From Gammaproteobacteria bacterium (lineage in GTDB: Bacteria > Pseudomonadota > Gammaproteobacteria > PS1 > Pseudothioglobaceae), in contig DQME01000025.1 of assembly GCA_015659815.1 (NCBI GenBank), positions 1 through 37,277 of the forward strand: 37,277 nt of DNA, written 5' to 3'. Both the position numbers and the translations under genes were made by a program. The notes beneath the pieces are model-generated. The model was not told where the DNA came from, searched no databases, and saw nothing but the letters and a program-made list of their open reading frames with translations. Positions 16,910 to 25,704 of this stretch are shown in pieces; the first letter of the stretch is position 1; every line of letters begins with the position of its first letter.

Positions 16910-17772
16910 GCGTTTTAATTGATAAAGATACTAAAGTCATTACTCAAGGCTTTACTGGGAAACAAGGCACATTTCATTCTCAACAATCATTGGCATATGG
17001 AACCCAATTAGTGGGCGGTGTAACACCAGGAAAGGGTGGCCAAACTCACCTTGAATTGCCGGTATTTAATACTGTCAAGGAGGCAATGTCTAATGCAGGT
17101 GCTTCGGCCACTATGATATATGTTCCACCAAGGTTTGCGTATGCATCTGTCATTGAAGCTATTGAAGCTGAGATTCCTGTTATTGCATGTATTACTGAAG
17201 GCATACCTGTTCAAGATATGTTAAAAATAAAAGCAGTGCTTGACCAATCTAACTCAACACTTATCGGGCCTAACTGCCCAGGAGTCATTACTCCAGATGA
17301 GTGCAAGCTTGGAATTATGCCTGGCAATATTCACCGTAAAGGCAGTGTTGGTGTTGTTTCACGTTCAGGTACTTTGACCTACGAGGCGGTACACCAAACA
17401 ACTCTTGCAGGTCTCGGTCAAAGCACATGCATAGGTATTGGGGGTGACCCTATAAACGGGATGAGCTTTATAGATTGCCTAAAATTATTTGAGGCTGATG
17501 ATCAGACCGAGTCCATAATTATGGTTGGAGAGATTGGTGGAAGTGCCGAGGAAGAAGCTGCAGAATACATACAATCTAACGTTAACAAGCCTGTAGTTGC
17601 ATACATAGCAGGACTTACTGCACCCAAGGGGAAAAGAATGGGGCATGCAGGGGCTGTCATTAGTGGCGGGTCAGGTGATGCTTTAAGTAAAGTTAAATCT
17701 TTAGAGAATGCAGGTGTAAGTGTTGCTCCTACTCCTGCTGTTTTAGGTCAAACTTTACTTGAAATTTTATAA
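16906..17772 (+). CDS. sucD: Succinyl-CoA synthetase, alpha subunit
   Basis: The alpha subunit binds CoA and carries the phosphorylated active-site histidine, seen in the [10 protein letters not shown] motif near residue 246. The N-terminal CoA-binding Rossmann part shows [13 protein letters not shown] and [24 protein letters not shown] and [17 protein letters not shown] lie in the middle. Length (288) is normal. It is translationally coupled to sucC by the ATGA overlap. Confidence 0.97.
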   Translation: MSVLIDKDTKVITQGFTGKQGTFHSQQSLAYGTQLVGGVTPGKGGQTHLELPVFNTVKEAMSNAGASATMIYVPPRFAYASVIEAIEAEIPVIACITEGIPVQDMLKIKAVLDQSNSTLIGPNCPGVITPDECKLGIMPGNIHRKGSVGVVSRSGTLTYEAVHQTTLAGLGQSTCIGIGGDPINGMSFIDCLKLFEADDQTESIIMVGEIGGSAEEEAAEYIQSNVNKPVVAYIAGLTAPKGKRMGHAGAVISGGSGDALSKVKSLENAGVSVAPTPAVLGQTLLEIL

Positions 17773-17788
17773 AATTCAATAAACCCTT

Positions 17789-17809
17789 CACCGATAATAC
17801 TGAACGGTG
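17789..17809 (+). terminator. Possible weak terminator after sucD
   Basis: CACCG and CGGTG can form a 5-bp stem around an 11-nt loop, followed by CCTTTATT. It lies between the sucD stop and the MFS gene. The stem is short and the T-run is broken, so this is tentative. Confidence 0.3.
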
Positions 17810-17836
17810 CCTTTATTAATGCCTTAATAATAATTT

Positions 17837-18979
17837 ATGAAATTAATAAGGAATAGTAGGTTCTCAGTTGCATCACTTTTCAGTATTAATGGGGCTGTCT
17901 TTGGTATTTGGGCTTCTCGCATTCCAGCTATCTCAAGTGGACACGATTTGTCTCCAGCCTCTTTCGGTGTTTTACTTTTTTTAGCGGCAGCTGCTGCTAT
18001 TACTGCATTCTCTGTATTCGGTAGGGCTGCTGACAATTATGGTGCATCAGTAATTACCAAACGTGCCAGTATATTTAATTCTGTAATTCTTGTTATGGTT
18101 GCTTTTGCGCCCTCTGTATGGATTCTTGCAGTGGCTCTAATTTTCTTTGGAATAATTCATGGCGGCATGGACGTGTCAATGAATGCCTGGGCTGCGGAAG
18201 TAGAGCGTAAAAATGAGCGCCCTTTGATGTCATCCTTTCATGCTATGTGGAGTCTTGGTGCTGGAGTTGGTGCTGGTTCAGGTTTTTTGTTGGCCACCTA
18301 CAGTGTCGGTGTTCCAATGCACTTTACAATTAGCTCAATTGTAATACTAGTTTTTACGTTAGTTATAGTTGCTATACCATATCAAACCGTACAGAGTATT
18401 CAACATAAAAATAAACCGATCTATATACTGCCAAAAGGGCCCTTATTAGTTGTTACTATTGTTGCCTTTTGCGCCTCCCTTAGTGAAGGAGCTGTAGCAG
18501 ATTGGAGCGCAATATTTCTTGTAAGTGTTTCCAGCGTTAGTGATGGTAATGCTGCACTGGGATATACAATGTTTTCTTTTTGCATGCTTATTATGAGACT
18601 AGCAGGAGACAAAGTTGTGCTTAAGATTGGGCCTTCAAAGACTGCGCGCTATTCAGGCTTAGTGGCAATGATTGGAGCTCTAATTTTGACTATATTCGAC
18701 ACTTTCATTCCCATCCTAATCGGTTTCGGCTTGATCGGATTGGGTATAGCCGTAATTATCCCTCTAGCCTTCTCTCGAGCAGCAAATGACAAGACCATGT
18801 CTCAAGGATCAGCAATCGCCAGTGTCGCCACTCTTGGGTATGGTGGGATGCTTATTGGCCCATTGCTTATTGGTTTTATTGCCGAAGCCACGTCGATCAA
18901 AACCAGTTTCTTAATCTTTCCAATACTGGCATTCATAATTATCATCCTCTCAAAACACCTGTCAATAAAATCTCAATAG
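17837..18979 (+). CDS. MFS transporter, YbjJ-like
   Basis: A 380-residue inner membrane protein with about 12 hydrophobic segments. The segments FGIWASRIP and MDVSMNAWAAEVER followed by MSSFHAMWSLGAGVGAGSG are typical of the YbjJ-like branch of the major facilitator superfamily. Substrates of this branch are not well known. The gene lies 64 nt downstream of sucD and its stop codon region overlaps that of the convergent queA gene by 7 nt, leaving no room for a terminator between them. Confidence 0.85.
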   Translation: MKLIRNSRFSVASLFSINGAVFGIWASRIPAISSGHDLSPASFGVLLFLAAAAAITAFSVFGRAADNYGASVITKRASIFNSVILVMVAFAPSVWILAVALIFFGIIHGGMDVSMNAWAAEVERKNERPLMSSFHAMWSLGAGVGAGSGFLLATYSVGVPMHFTISSIVILVFTLVIVAIPYQTVQSIQHKNKPIYILPKGPLLVVTIVAFCASLSEGAVADWSAIFLVSVSSVSDGNAALGYTMFSFCMLIMRLAGDKVVLKIGPSKTARYSGLVAMIGALILTIFDTFIPILIGFGLIGLGIAVIIPLAFSRAANDKTMSQGSAIASVATLGYGGMLIGPLLIGFIAEATSIKTSFLIFPILAFIIIILSKHLSIKSQ

Positions 18980-19989
18980 TTTTTTTCAAGTAGCATAGCA
19001 TCTCCATAACTAAAAAAACGATACTCTTTGTTTATAGCGTGTTGGTAAATCTCAATCATTTTGTCATGTCCAATGAATGCACTTACCAGCATCAATAAAG
19101 ATGATTTTGGTAGGTGAAAGTTAGTTAGCATCATGTCAATCACCCTAAACTCAAATCCTGGATATATAAATATATCTGTTTCACCTCTACTAGCCCTTAG
19201 TTGCCCACTAAGTGCTGCAGACTCGAGCGTACGGACTGATGTAGTACCTATCGCTATAACTCTGCCTCCTTTCAGTTTGGCTTTGTTAATTTTTTCTACC
19301 GTCTCTTGGCTAATCTCATAATATTCGCTATGCATTACGTGGTCCTTTATTTGCTCAGTTTTAACTGGTTGAAAGGTTCCAGCGCCAACATGAAGAGTAA
19401 CAAAGCAATGGTCGATACCATGGCTACTCAGCTCATCAAGTAGAGTCTCATCAAAATGCAGCCCCGCTGTTGGAGCGGCAACTGCCCCATCTTTTGCCGC
19501 ATAAACGGTTTGGTATCTATTCTCGTCTTTTTTGTCATCGGGCCTGTCAATATATGGCGGTAATGGGACATGACCAATACAATCCAATAAATCTTTTATA
19601 GACTCGGTTTCAAATTCTAAAGTATAAAAGCTGTTTTCTTTTGATAATACATTTACTTTGACACCATTCTCAAGCTCAATAAGACTGCCAATCTTTGGGG
19701 CTATACTGGCCCTTATCATCGCTACCGCTTTGCTACCTTTCAGGACACGTTCTACCATAATCTCTACCCTTCCGCCGGTATCTTTGTGGGCAAATAAACG
19801 TGCAGGAATTACCTTAGTGTTGTTCAGAACCAATAAGTCGTTAGGTTTTATAAAGTTAGCTAATTGATTAAATTGTGCATCTATAATTGTTGAATGTGGT
19901 ACTAAAAGTCGTGAATCTGTACGATTTTTAGTTGGTGTTTGCGCTATAAGTGACTTCGGTAAGTCGAAGTCGAAGTCATTCAATCTCAT
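18973..19989 (-). CDS. queA: S-adenosylmethionine:tRNA ribosyltransferase-isomerase
   Basis: QueA transfers and isomerises the ribose of SAM onto preQ1 in tRNA to make epoxyqueuosine. Motifs include the FDFDLPKSLIAQTP N terminus, LLVLNNTKVIPARL, GAVAAPTAGLHF, LHVGAGTFQPV, and the C-terminal NFHLPKSSLLMLVSAF. Length (338) is normal. Its start lies inside the end of rnfG (14-nt overlap), with no clear ribosome binding site, so its translation probably depends on rnfG. Linkage of queA to rnf takes the place where rnfE would be expected. Confidence 0.96.
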   Translation of the reverse strand: MRLNDFDFDLPKSLIAQTPTKNRTDSRLLVPHSTIIDAQFNQLANFIKPNDLLVLNNTKVIPARLFAHKDTGGRVEIMVERVLKGSKAVAMIRASIAPKIGSLIELENGVKVNVLSKENSFYTLEFETESIKDLLDCIGHVPLPPYIDRPDDKKDENRYQTVYAAKDGAVAAPTAGLHFDETLLDELSSHGIDHCFVTLHVGAGTFQPVKTEQIKDHVMHSEYYEISQETVEKINKAKLKGGRVIAIGTTSVRTLESAALSGQLRASRGETDIFIYPGFEFRVIDMMLTNFHLPKSSLLMLVSAFIGHDKMIEIYQHAINKEYRFFSYGDAMLLEKNY

Positions 19990-20569
19990 GCTGAGAAAAA
20001 TACTCCAACACTTGGTAAGAAGCTGTAACTATTGCCCTTGGTGTAATAGTTGCACCTGTAAACGAATCGAAGGCTCCACCGTCACTTTTAACTTTCCATT
20101 GGCTTGGTAATGGATTAGAAAGAGATAGGCCTGCAAACTGCTCAATCCAGCTAGATTTTCTTGTATCAATTTTGTCCCCAAGTCCGGGTGTTTCCTTATG
20201 CGTTATTACCCTTACTCCTAAAAGAGTGTTATCTGTCCCAACACCAGTAAGCAGCCTTATATTGCCGTTGTAGCCGTTAGGGTATGTGTGCTCTACTAGG
20301 TAAGCAAACGTTTTGTTGTTGCTTTTTGCAGGATATATGTTGACCTCTTGGTCTACCCCATGAATGTTTATATTTTTAGAAAACTTATCGTCCAGTATTT
20401 TGTTGTCATAACCGTCAACAAGCTCCCCCAACCTTTTAATTAGTAGTTGCTCCTCGTTATATCTGATCTGATCCTTTGTTTGGTCCTGTGTAAAAGAAAC
20501 AAAGAATATACTTACTGAAGTGAAAACTACTAACAGTATCCCTGCATTAATGATTGGGCGCTGAATCAT
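19976..20569 (-). CDS. rnfG: Rnf electron transport complex subunit G
   Basis: RnfG is a membrane-anchored periplasmic flavoprotein of the ion-pumping Rnf complex (NADH:ferredoxin oxidoreductase). It has one N-terminal membrane helix and an FMN-binding domain. The covalent FMN site is seen as FTGATITPRAI near residue 170, where the threonine of the GAT motif would carry FMN. Its start overlaps the rnfD stop as ATGA, and its end overlaps queA. Length (197) is normal. Confidence 0.93.
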   Translation of the reverse strand: MIQRPIINAGILLVVFTSVSIFFVSFTQDQTKDQIRYNEEQLLIKRLGELVDGYDNKILDDKFSKNINIHGVDQEVNIYPAKSNNKTFAYLVEHTYPNGYNGNIRLLTGVGTDNTLLGVRVITHKETPGLGDKIDTRKSSWIEQFAGLSLSNPLPSQWKVKSDGGAFDSFTGATITPRAIVTASYQVLEYFSQHEIE

Positions 20570-21510
20570 TTTCCGAACACTCTTGGTTTAGTGTAACTGT
20601 CAATTAGTGGTACAGCAATGTTCATCAATAGTACTGCAAAAGCTACCCCATCAGGATACCCTCCAAATACTCTAATTATCACCACTAGAACCCCGATAAG
20701 AAAACCATAAATTAGTCTACCATTTGGGGTTGTGCTAGATGAGACTGGGTCTGTAGCAATAAAAAATGCACAAAGCATTGTTGCTCCCAACATTAAATGA
20801 AGTTGCGGTGGAAAGTAAGCATTATCGTCCATAAGAAACAATACTCCGGATGTCAGAAAAATACCTGACAAGAACGAAACCGGTATATGCCAAAAAATAA
20901 TCTTACGCATAAGAAGGTACAGGCCTCCCAACAAAAATCCAAAATTAATCCACGCCTGGCTTACTGAGTATGGTTTTAGTGTTTCTATTGCTGTTCCTAA
21001 AGATATTTGAGTTCTTACCTCGTCTAGCTTGGTAGCCCCGGTAAACGTATCAACTGAAGAAAGGTTTAATATAGAATCTAGACTAGAACCTATGCTGACA
21101 AATTCACTAGCCCATGTTGTCATATGTAGTGGATAGGATATCAACAAAAATGCATACCCTAACATGGCAGGATTGAATGGATTATTGCCCAACCCTCCAT
21201 ATATCTGTTTGCCAAAAATAATTGCGAAAAAAACACCAACTACTATGACCCACCATGGCGCTATAGAAGGTATCGAGATAGCTAACAGAACACCTGTAAC
21301 TGCTGCTGAGCCATCACTTATGGTAGATTTTATTGGATAGTTTCTCATTTTAAGGAACGCAGACTCGGCAACAATGGCAGCAATAACTGCCAACACTATT
21401 TGAATAAGAATTCCCCAACCAAAAAAATAAAAAGACACAGACACACCTACAATTAGGGCATAAATAACCTGTCTCATAATCTGACTTGAATCTAGAGTGT
21501 TACTGTGCAT
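20566..21510 (-). CDS. rnfD: Rnf electron transport complex subunit D
   Basis: RnfD is a multi-pass membrane subunit with covalently bound FMN. The 314-residue protein has about 8-10 hydrophobic segments, a GNNPFNPAMLGYAFLLISYP region and the FMN attachment motif TFTGATKLDEVRT near residue 155. FIATDPVSSSTTPNGRLIYG near the C terminus is also conserved. Its start overlaps rnfC by 11 nt. Confidence 0.94.
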   Translation of the reverse strand: MHSNTLDSSQIMRQVIYALIVGVSVSFYFFGWGILIQIVLAVIAAIVAESAFLKMRNYPIKSTISDGSAAVTGVLLAISIPSIAPWWVIVVGVFFAIIFGKQIYGGLGNNPFNPAMLGYAFLLISYPLHMTTWASEFVSIGSSLDSILNLSSVDTFTGATKLDEVRTQISLGTAIETLKPYSVSQAWINFGFLLGGLYLLMRKIIFWHIPVSFLSGIFLTSGVLFLMDDNAYFPPQLHLMLGATMLCAFFIATDPVSSSTTPNGRLIYGFLIGVLVVIIRVFGGYPDGVAFAVLLMNIAVPLIDSYTKPRVFGK

Positions 21511-23011
21511 TATCTTCTTTGTTTTTATTAACTCGATCCATCGCTGCAGCTATTTTATCTTTCTGTCCTTTCTCGTTAGCCATTTTTTCTTTGATTGCTT
21601 TCTTTTTAGCTTCCATCATCTCGGTCCGCTCTTTGTTATTACGCTCCAGACGGAACTCACGATACTCAAACCTCTCTCTAGCAGCGTCGGTCCTTCTTTT
21701 GTCTTCGATATTTTTTCTATGAAGAGCCTTGGCAAAAGAAAAATAATCAACAAGCGGTATATGGCTTGGACAAACATATGAGCAGCAACCACACTCAATA
21801 CAGTCCAACAAATTGTAATCTGACGCCTTCTCTGTATTTTCGCTCTTTGAGTACCAATAAAGTTGCTGTGGCAATAAATCTACTGGGCAGACCTGATTGC
21901 AAGATCCGCAACGAATGCATTCCTTGACATCATATTTAGGGGCTACATTATTTACGAAAATACAGTTACAAATTTTACTAATAGGTACACTCATTGTTGC
22001 AACATCAGTACCCATCATCATTCCCCCCATACGAATGGAATGCTTCTCATTGCTTGGTTTTGCAAGGGACACAATATGCTCAAAGTACGACCCTAAACGG
22101 ACATCATAATTATCCGGACTAGATACACCACTACCGGTAACTGTTACGATTCTTGATACTAGAGGCTTGCCATCAACGACTGCATCATAAATAGCGCTGA
22201 CAGTGGATACATTTTGACAGACTATACCTTCGTCTATAGCAAAACCCCCAGAAGGTATTTCTTTATTGAGGAGGGCTTTTATGAGTAGCTTTTCTGACCC
22301 AGAGGTATACTTTGTAGGTATAAGCTCAGTACTTATTCTTTCGTCAGAGATGTACTGAAGTAGTGCATTATGTGCATCAATCTTGTCATTCTCTATAGCA
22401 ATAATTGCTCTCTCTGCTCCAGAAATATGCAACATCACTTCAACACCACTTATGATCTTTTCTGGGTAGTTTTGCATCAAAGCATCGTCACACATTATCC
22501 CTGGCTCGCATTCAGTTCCATTAACTATTATTGTCTTGCAAAGGTTTGATAATCCCAGTAATCCTAACTTTAGATGCGCAGGGAAGCCTGCACCACCCAT
22601 CCCCACAATGCCGGCTTGACGTATTTTGTTAATCAAAACAGATGGTGCAAGATTTAAATAATTATCTATTGTGTCTTGCTGCTCTATCCACTCATCCTTG
22701 CCGTCAGACTGTATCGTTATGCACCGAGTTTTAAGGCCAGACTTGTGTGCTATTAGTTGATCATCAATAGCTGTAACTTGTCCAGAGATTGTTGCATGTA
22801 TGGGTACAGAATCGTAATCTTTATTAGTAGCTATTACTTGTCCAGTTAGCACACGTTCCCCAACAGATACACATGGTACCGCCTTGTCTGTGACACGTTC
22901 ATTCAATGGCAATACCACCTTATTTGGTAAACTCACAGTTATGATCCCAACAGATTCAACCCTGTACAGATTAGGAACGACAATACCTCCATTGTATGAT
23001 TTAGTAGGCAT
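21500..23011 (-). CDS. rnfC: Rnf electron transport complex subunit C
   Basis: RnfC holds the NADH- and FMN-binding (NuoF-like) site plus two [4Fe-4S] clusters. Near residues 150-200 are [13 protein letters not shown] and [14 protein letters not shown]. Further on come [17 protein letters not shown] and [16 protein letters not shown]. The C-terminal tail is a short lysine- and glutamate-rich helix, far shorter than the long alanine-rich extension of E. coli RsxC. The ORF track starts at 23038, but ATG 23011 (MPTKSYNGG) has GGAGAG 7 nt upstream and overlaps the rnfB end by 11 nt, so I take it as the start. Confidence 0.95.
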   Translation of the reverse strand: MPTKSYNGGIVVPNLYRVESVGIITVSLPNKVVLPLNERVTDKAVPCVSVGERVLTGQVIATNKDYDSVPIHATISGQVTAIDDQLIAHKSGLKTRCITIQSDGKDEWIEQQDTIDNYLNLAPSVLINKIRQAGIVGMGGAGFPAHLKLGLLGLSNLCKTIIVNGTECEPGIMCDDALMQNYPEKIISGVEVMLHISGAERAIIAIENDKIDAHNALLQYISDERISTELIPTKYTSGSEKLLIKALLNKEIPSGGFAIDEGIVCQNVSTVSAIYDAVVDGKPLVSRIVTVTGSGVSSPDNYDVRLGSYFEHIVSLAKPSNEKHSIRMGGMMMGTDVATMSVPISKICNCIFVNNVAPKYDVKECIRCGSCNQVCPVDLLPQQLYWYSKSENTEKASDYNLLDCIECGCCSYVCPSHIPLVDYFSFAKALHRKNIEDKRRTDAARERFEYREFRLERNNKERTEMMEAKKKAIKEKMANEKGQKDKIAAAMDRVNKNKEDNAQ

Positions 23012-23546
23012 TGGCAAGCTCTCCAATGTCGGGCACAAAGTTCCTCAATGTTGGCTTTAACTCTACCATATCAATACAGTCTACTGGGCATACTGGAATA
23101 CAAAGATCGCAACCAGTACACTCATCTGCAATCACTGTGGTCATAACCTTGCTGGCGCCAACAAATGCATCCACAGGGCAGGCCTGAATACACAATGTGC
23201 AGCCAATACAAACACTCTCATCAACAACAGCAACCCTTTTAGGTTTCGTCTCTCCATGTTCATCATTAATTGTCATTGTTTCAACATTCAATAGTTCTGC
23301 TAATGCGTCCACACCGTCTTGCCCCCCTGGAGGGCACTGATTAATTTGTGCTTCCCCGTTCGCTATCGCTTCGGCGTATGGCCTGCACCCAGGATAGTCG
23401 CATTGGCCGCACTGTGTTTGTGGCAGTATTGCATCAATCTGATCGATCAATGGGTTTCCTTTGACCTTAAATTTAATAGCGGCATATCCTAGAATCAAGC
23501 CTAGTAATAGTGCCATTGATGAAAAAATAAATACTGAATCTAGCAC
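23001..23546 (-). CDS. rnfB: Rnf electron transport complex subunit B
   Basis: RnfB is a membrane-anchored ferredoxin-like subunit that exchanges electrons with ferredoxin. It has one N-terminal helix and then a four-cysteine domain ([14 protein letters not shown] with CPPGG). Two ferredoxin-type [4Fe-4S] motifs follow, [18 protein letters not shown] and [18 protein letters not shown]. Length (181) is typical of the gammaproteobacterial form. It starts 3 nt after the rnfA stop. Confidence 0.96.
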   Translation of the reverse strand: MLDSVFIFSSMALLLGLILGYAAIKFKVKGNPLIDQIDAILPQTQCGQCDYPGCRPYAEAIANGEAQINQCPPGGQDGVDALAELLNVETMTINDEHGETKPKRVAVVDESVCIGCTLCIQACPVDAFVGASKVMTTVIADECTGCDLCIPVCPVDCIDMVELKPTLRNFVPDIGELANAY

Positions 23547-23549
23547 TAC

Positions 23550-24128
23550 CTAAGCCAGCCCAATAAAGCCCATAAATGCCATCGACATTAGCCCTGCAGT
23601 TATGAGTGCGATAGGTACACCCTGGAAAATGGCTGGAACATTGGCAGACTCAATCCTTTCACGGATCGCAGAAAACAAAACTAGGACAAATGAAAAACCA
23701 ATAGCGGCGCCGAAGCCATAAACACCGGAGGCAAGAAAACCATTGCTCTGTCCGACATTTAATAATGCCACACCTAAGACAGCGCAATTTGTAGTAATTA
23801 GTGGCAGGAACACGCCCAATGATTGGTGCAATACTGGAGATGTTTTATGTACCACTAGCTCAGTAAACCCTACCACAGCTGCAATGGCGACAATGAAAGC
23901 GATAGTCCTTAAATACTCTAGCTCGAATGGAATCAAAATATAACTATTGATAAGGTAGCTGGATATACTTGCCAGAGTTAGTACAAAGGTTGTAGCGAAC
24001 CCCATGCCAATAGCTGAATCAATATTTTTTGATACCCCCATGAATGGACACAGGCCTAAGAATTTAACTAAAACAAAGTTATTTACTAGTATAGTACTAA
24101 CTAAAATTAAGACGTATTCATTCAACAT
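23550..24128 (-). CDS. rnfA: Rnf electron transport complex subunit A
   Basis: RnfA is a six-helix inner membrane subunit related to RnfE. In current structural models the pair holds a [2Fe-2S] cluster between them. The 192-residue protein has the conserved [20 protein letters not shown] segment with the cluster cysteine and, in the second half, [13 protein letters not shown] with the matching cysteine. It is the first gene of rnfABCDG. The 115-nt gap to cysH upstream carries nested inverted repeats. Confidence 0.96.
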   Translation of the reverse strand: MLNEYVLILVSTILVNNFVLVKFLGLCPFMGVSKNIDSAIGMGFATTFVLTLASISSYLINSYILIPFELEYLRTIAFIVAIAAVVGFTELVVHKTSPVLHQSLGVFLPLITTNCAVLGVALLNVGQSNGFLASGVYGFGAAIGFSFVLVLFSAIRERIESANVPAIFQGVPIALITAGLMSMAFMGFIGLA

Positions 24129-24153
24129 TACATTGATGATTTTAACCTATATT

Positions 24154-24241
24154 TAGTTAGTATTTAAGTCATACAATTTTGCTAAATTACTATTTCTTGT
24201 TTGCTAATATTTTACAAACAAAGAACAGTTAATACTAACTA
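24154..24241. repeat. Nested inverted repeats between cysH and rnfA
   Basis: The outer 11-bp arms TAGTTAGTATT (24154-24164) and AATACTAACTA (24231-24241) are perfectly complementary. Within them TTGTTTG (24197-24203) and CAAACAA (24215-24221) form a second stem. The right outer arm begins 3 nt after the cysH stop, and the left arm lies about 26 nt before the rnfA start. No T-run follows either stem. This could fold in a cysH-rnfA message or be a binding site. Confidence 0.5.
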
Positions 24242-24243
24242 CG

Positions 24244-24990
24244 TTACACTTGTATAGAGCTAGCTATTTCCTGTACACATTGATGTTCGCGTTTTAAAGG
24301 TCTAGTATGTATACCGCACTCACCTCCGCACTTACTTGAACTTGCCCATCTACCACTACGCTCATCTCCAGGCACTATAGAAGTGCATGGGGTACAACCT
24401 AAAGATCTATAGCCCTCTTCATATAGACCGTTAACTCTAATTTGATTCATAGCTAAGTACTGCCATATTTCTCTTTCTTCCCAAATTAGAATAGGATTCA
24501 GTTTTGCTAGCCCTTCATCTCTGTATTCAATTTCTCTATAATCTGTTCTAGTCCTTCCTTCAGTACAACGAAGCCCGGTAACCCAACACTCAGCCTGCAG
24601 ATGTTCTAGCGCTTCCCTTGTTGGCTCAACTTTATAGATTTCACAACACCCATCTGGGTCAGTAGCGTACAAACCTTCTACAGTACTTGAGCTCTCAAAT
24701 ATCTTAGTTTCTGGGAACCTCTTAACAAAATCTCTCATATACGCTTTTGTTTCTAAAGGCTTAAAAGGTGTAGTCACAATAAAGCCTTTAATTTTAGATG
24801 ACACTCGTTTTGCTAAGTCCCAAACTACACAGGAATCTTTGCCTAAGCTATTGGCAACTACCAAATTATCACCATACTCATTATAGGCATCATTTATTAG
24901 ATCCAAAGAGCGCTCTATTTTTAGATTCAATGTCAGCCCATTGACCAATCTAAACACGTCTTCACTTGTAGTTATGCTTTGTTCTTTCAT
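24244..24990 (-). CDS. cysH: Assimilatory adenylylsulfate (APS) reductase, CysH family
   Basis: It reduces activated sulfate to sulfite with thioredoxin or glutaredoxin. The nucleotide loop is SLGKDS (about 48-53). The paired cysteines DGCC and the later GCTPC give the CC...CxxC set that binds a [4Fe-4S] cluster in APS-using enzymes and is absent from PAPS-only enzymes such as that of E. coli. The catalytic C-terminal motif is ECGIH. It is preceded by KCGG, adding an extra cysteine (CGGEC) that is not part of the usual motif. An AAGGA ribosome binding site precedes the ATG. It is the last gene of the sulfite reductase cluster, and rnfA follows in the same direction. Confidence 0.93.
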   Translation of the reverse strand: MKEQSITTSEDVFRLVNGLTLNLKIERSLDLINDAYNEYGDNLVVANSLGKDSCVVWDLAKRVSSKIKGFIVTTPFKPLETKAYMRDFVKRFPETKIFESSSTVEGLYATDPDGCCEIYKVEPTREALEHLQAECWVTGLRCTEGRTRTDYREIEYRDEGLAKLNPILIWEEREIWQYLAMNQIRVNGLYEEGYRSLGCTPCTSIVPGDERSGRWASSSKCGGECGIHTRPLKREHQCVQEIASSIQV

Positions 24991-25042
24991 TTTTTTCCTT
25001 TATTTGTTTTAAATTAATAATAATATTTCACTATAAAAAGCT

Positions 25043-25255
25043 TCAAGTCTTCATAACTCTGCCAAATGAAATACGATTCCACGCTCTTTCATGTACATAA
25101 TACAAAAACAGTTTTGTAAATACCTCTATTACCCCGATTGAAGATGCCATTACTAAACTGCCTGTTATAAGATACGAAATGATAAATGTATCAATGGTAG
25201 CAAAGAATCTCCATGAGGTAGTTTTTATTGCTGTTCTGTAAGCCTTTTCAGACAT
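25043..25255 (-). CDS. Small DUF2061 membrane protein
   Basis: A 70-residue protein with two hydrophobic segments. The pattern AIKTTSWRFFATIDTFIISYLITG and EVFTKLFLYYVHERAWNRI is that of DUF2061. The family often lies near sulfur assimilation genes, as here, but its role is unknown. A GAGGTGA ribosome binding site lies 4-5 nt before the ATG. It starts 8 nt after the DUF934 gene. Confidence 0.85.
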   Translation of the reverse strand: MSEKAYRTAIKTTSWRFFATIDTFIISYLITGSLVMASSIGVIEVFTKLFLYYVHERAWNRISFGRVMKT

Positions 25256-25263
25256 AAATCACC

Positions 25264-25704
25264 TCAATAAATTCTATGCTTTTCAAGAAGCCCGACATTG
25301 TTCTCAGCGGCCTGATAGCAGACACTAAAATCAATCCCATAATCTTCGTTGTATTTTTTGTACTGTGGTAGTAATTCATAAGAATCGACTCCAGATCTAA
25401 AGATGAACTGGAGATGATCAATATGAACATTAATAGCTCTAATTTCACCCTTATATCCCACTCTCTTTCTAAGTATTTTCACTTGTGAATAACTTATGCC
25501 ATCATCAAAATTATTAAAATCAAAAGCAATCAATGGTGCCTGATTAAGTGTCACAGCTAAAGACTCAACATCGTCAGTTGGCCTAATAAGAATTCCGTTA
25601 ATCAGATCTGATGCCTTACCTTTTTCTAAAATCCACTGCTCAATATATCTCAATGTACGGTTTTTATTTTTTTGTTTTTTTTCTATATCCTTAACCTTAA
25701 GCAT
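25264..25704 (-). CDS. DUF934 protein, partner of the siroheme sulfite reductase
   Basis: About 146 residues. The FNNFDDGISYSQVKILRKRVGYKGEIRA core matches DUF934 (quoted in part: DGISYSQVKILR). In many proteobacteria this family is encoded directly beside a CysI-type sulfite reductase and is annotated as an oxidoreductase probably involved in sulfite reduction. Its biochemical role is not settled. The ORF track starts at 25734. ATG 25704 (MLKVKD) is preceded by AAGGAG at ideal spacing and overlaps the sulfite reductase end by 8 nt, so it is the better start. Confidence 0.88.
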   Translation of the reverse strand: MLKVKDIEKKQKNKNRTLRYIEQWILEKGKASDLINGILIRPTDDVESLAVTLNQAPLIAFDFNNFDDGISYSQVKILRKRVGYKGEIRAINVHIDHLQFIFRSGVDSYELLPQYKKYNEDYGIDFSVCYQAAENNVGLLEKHRIY

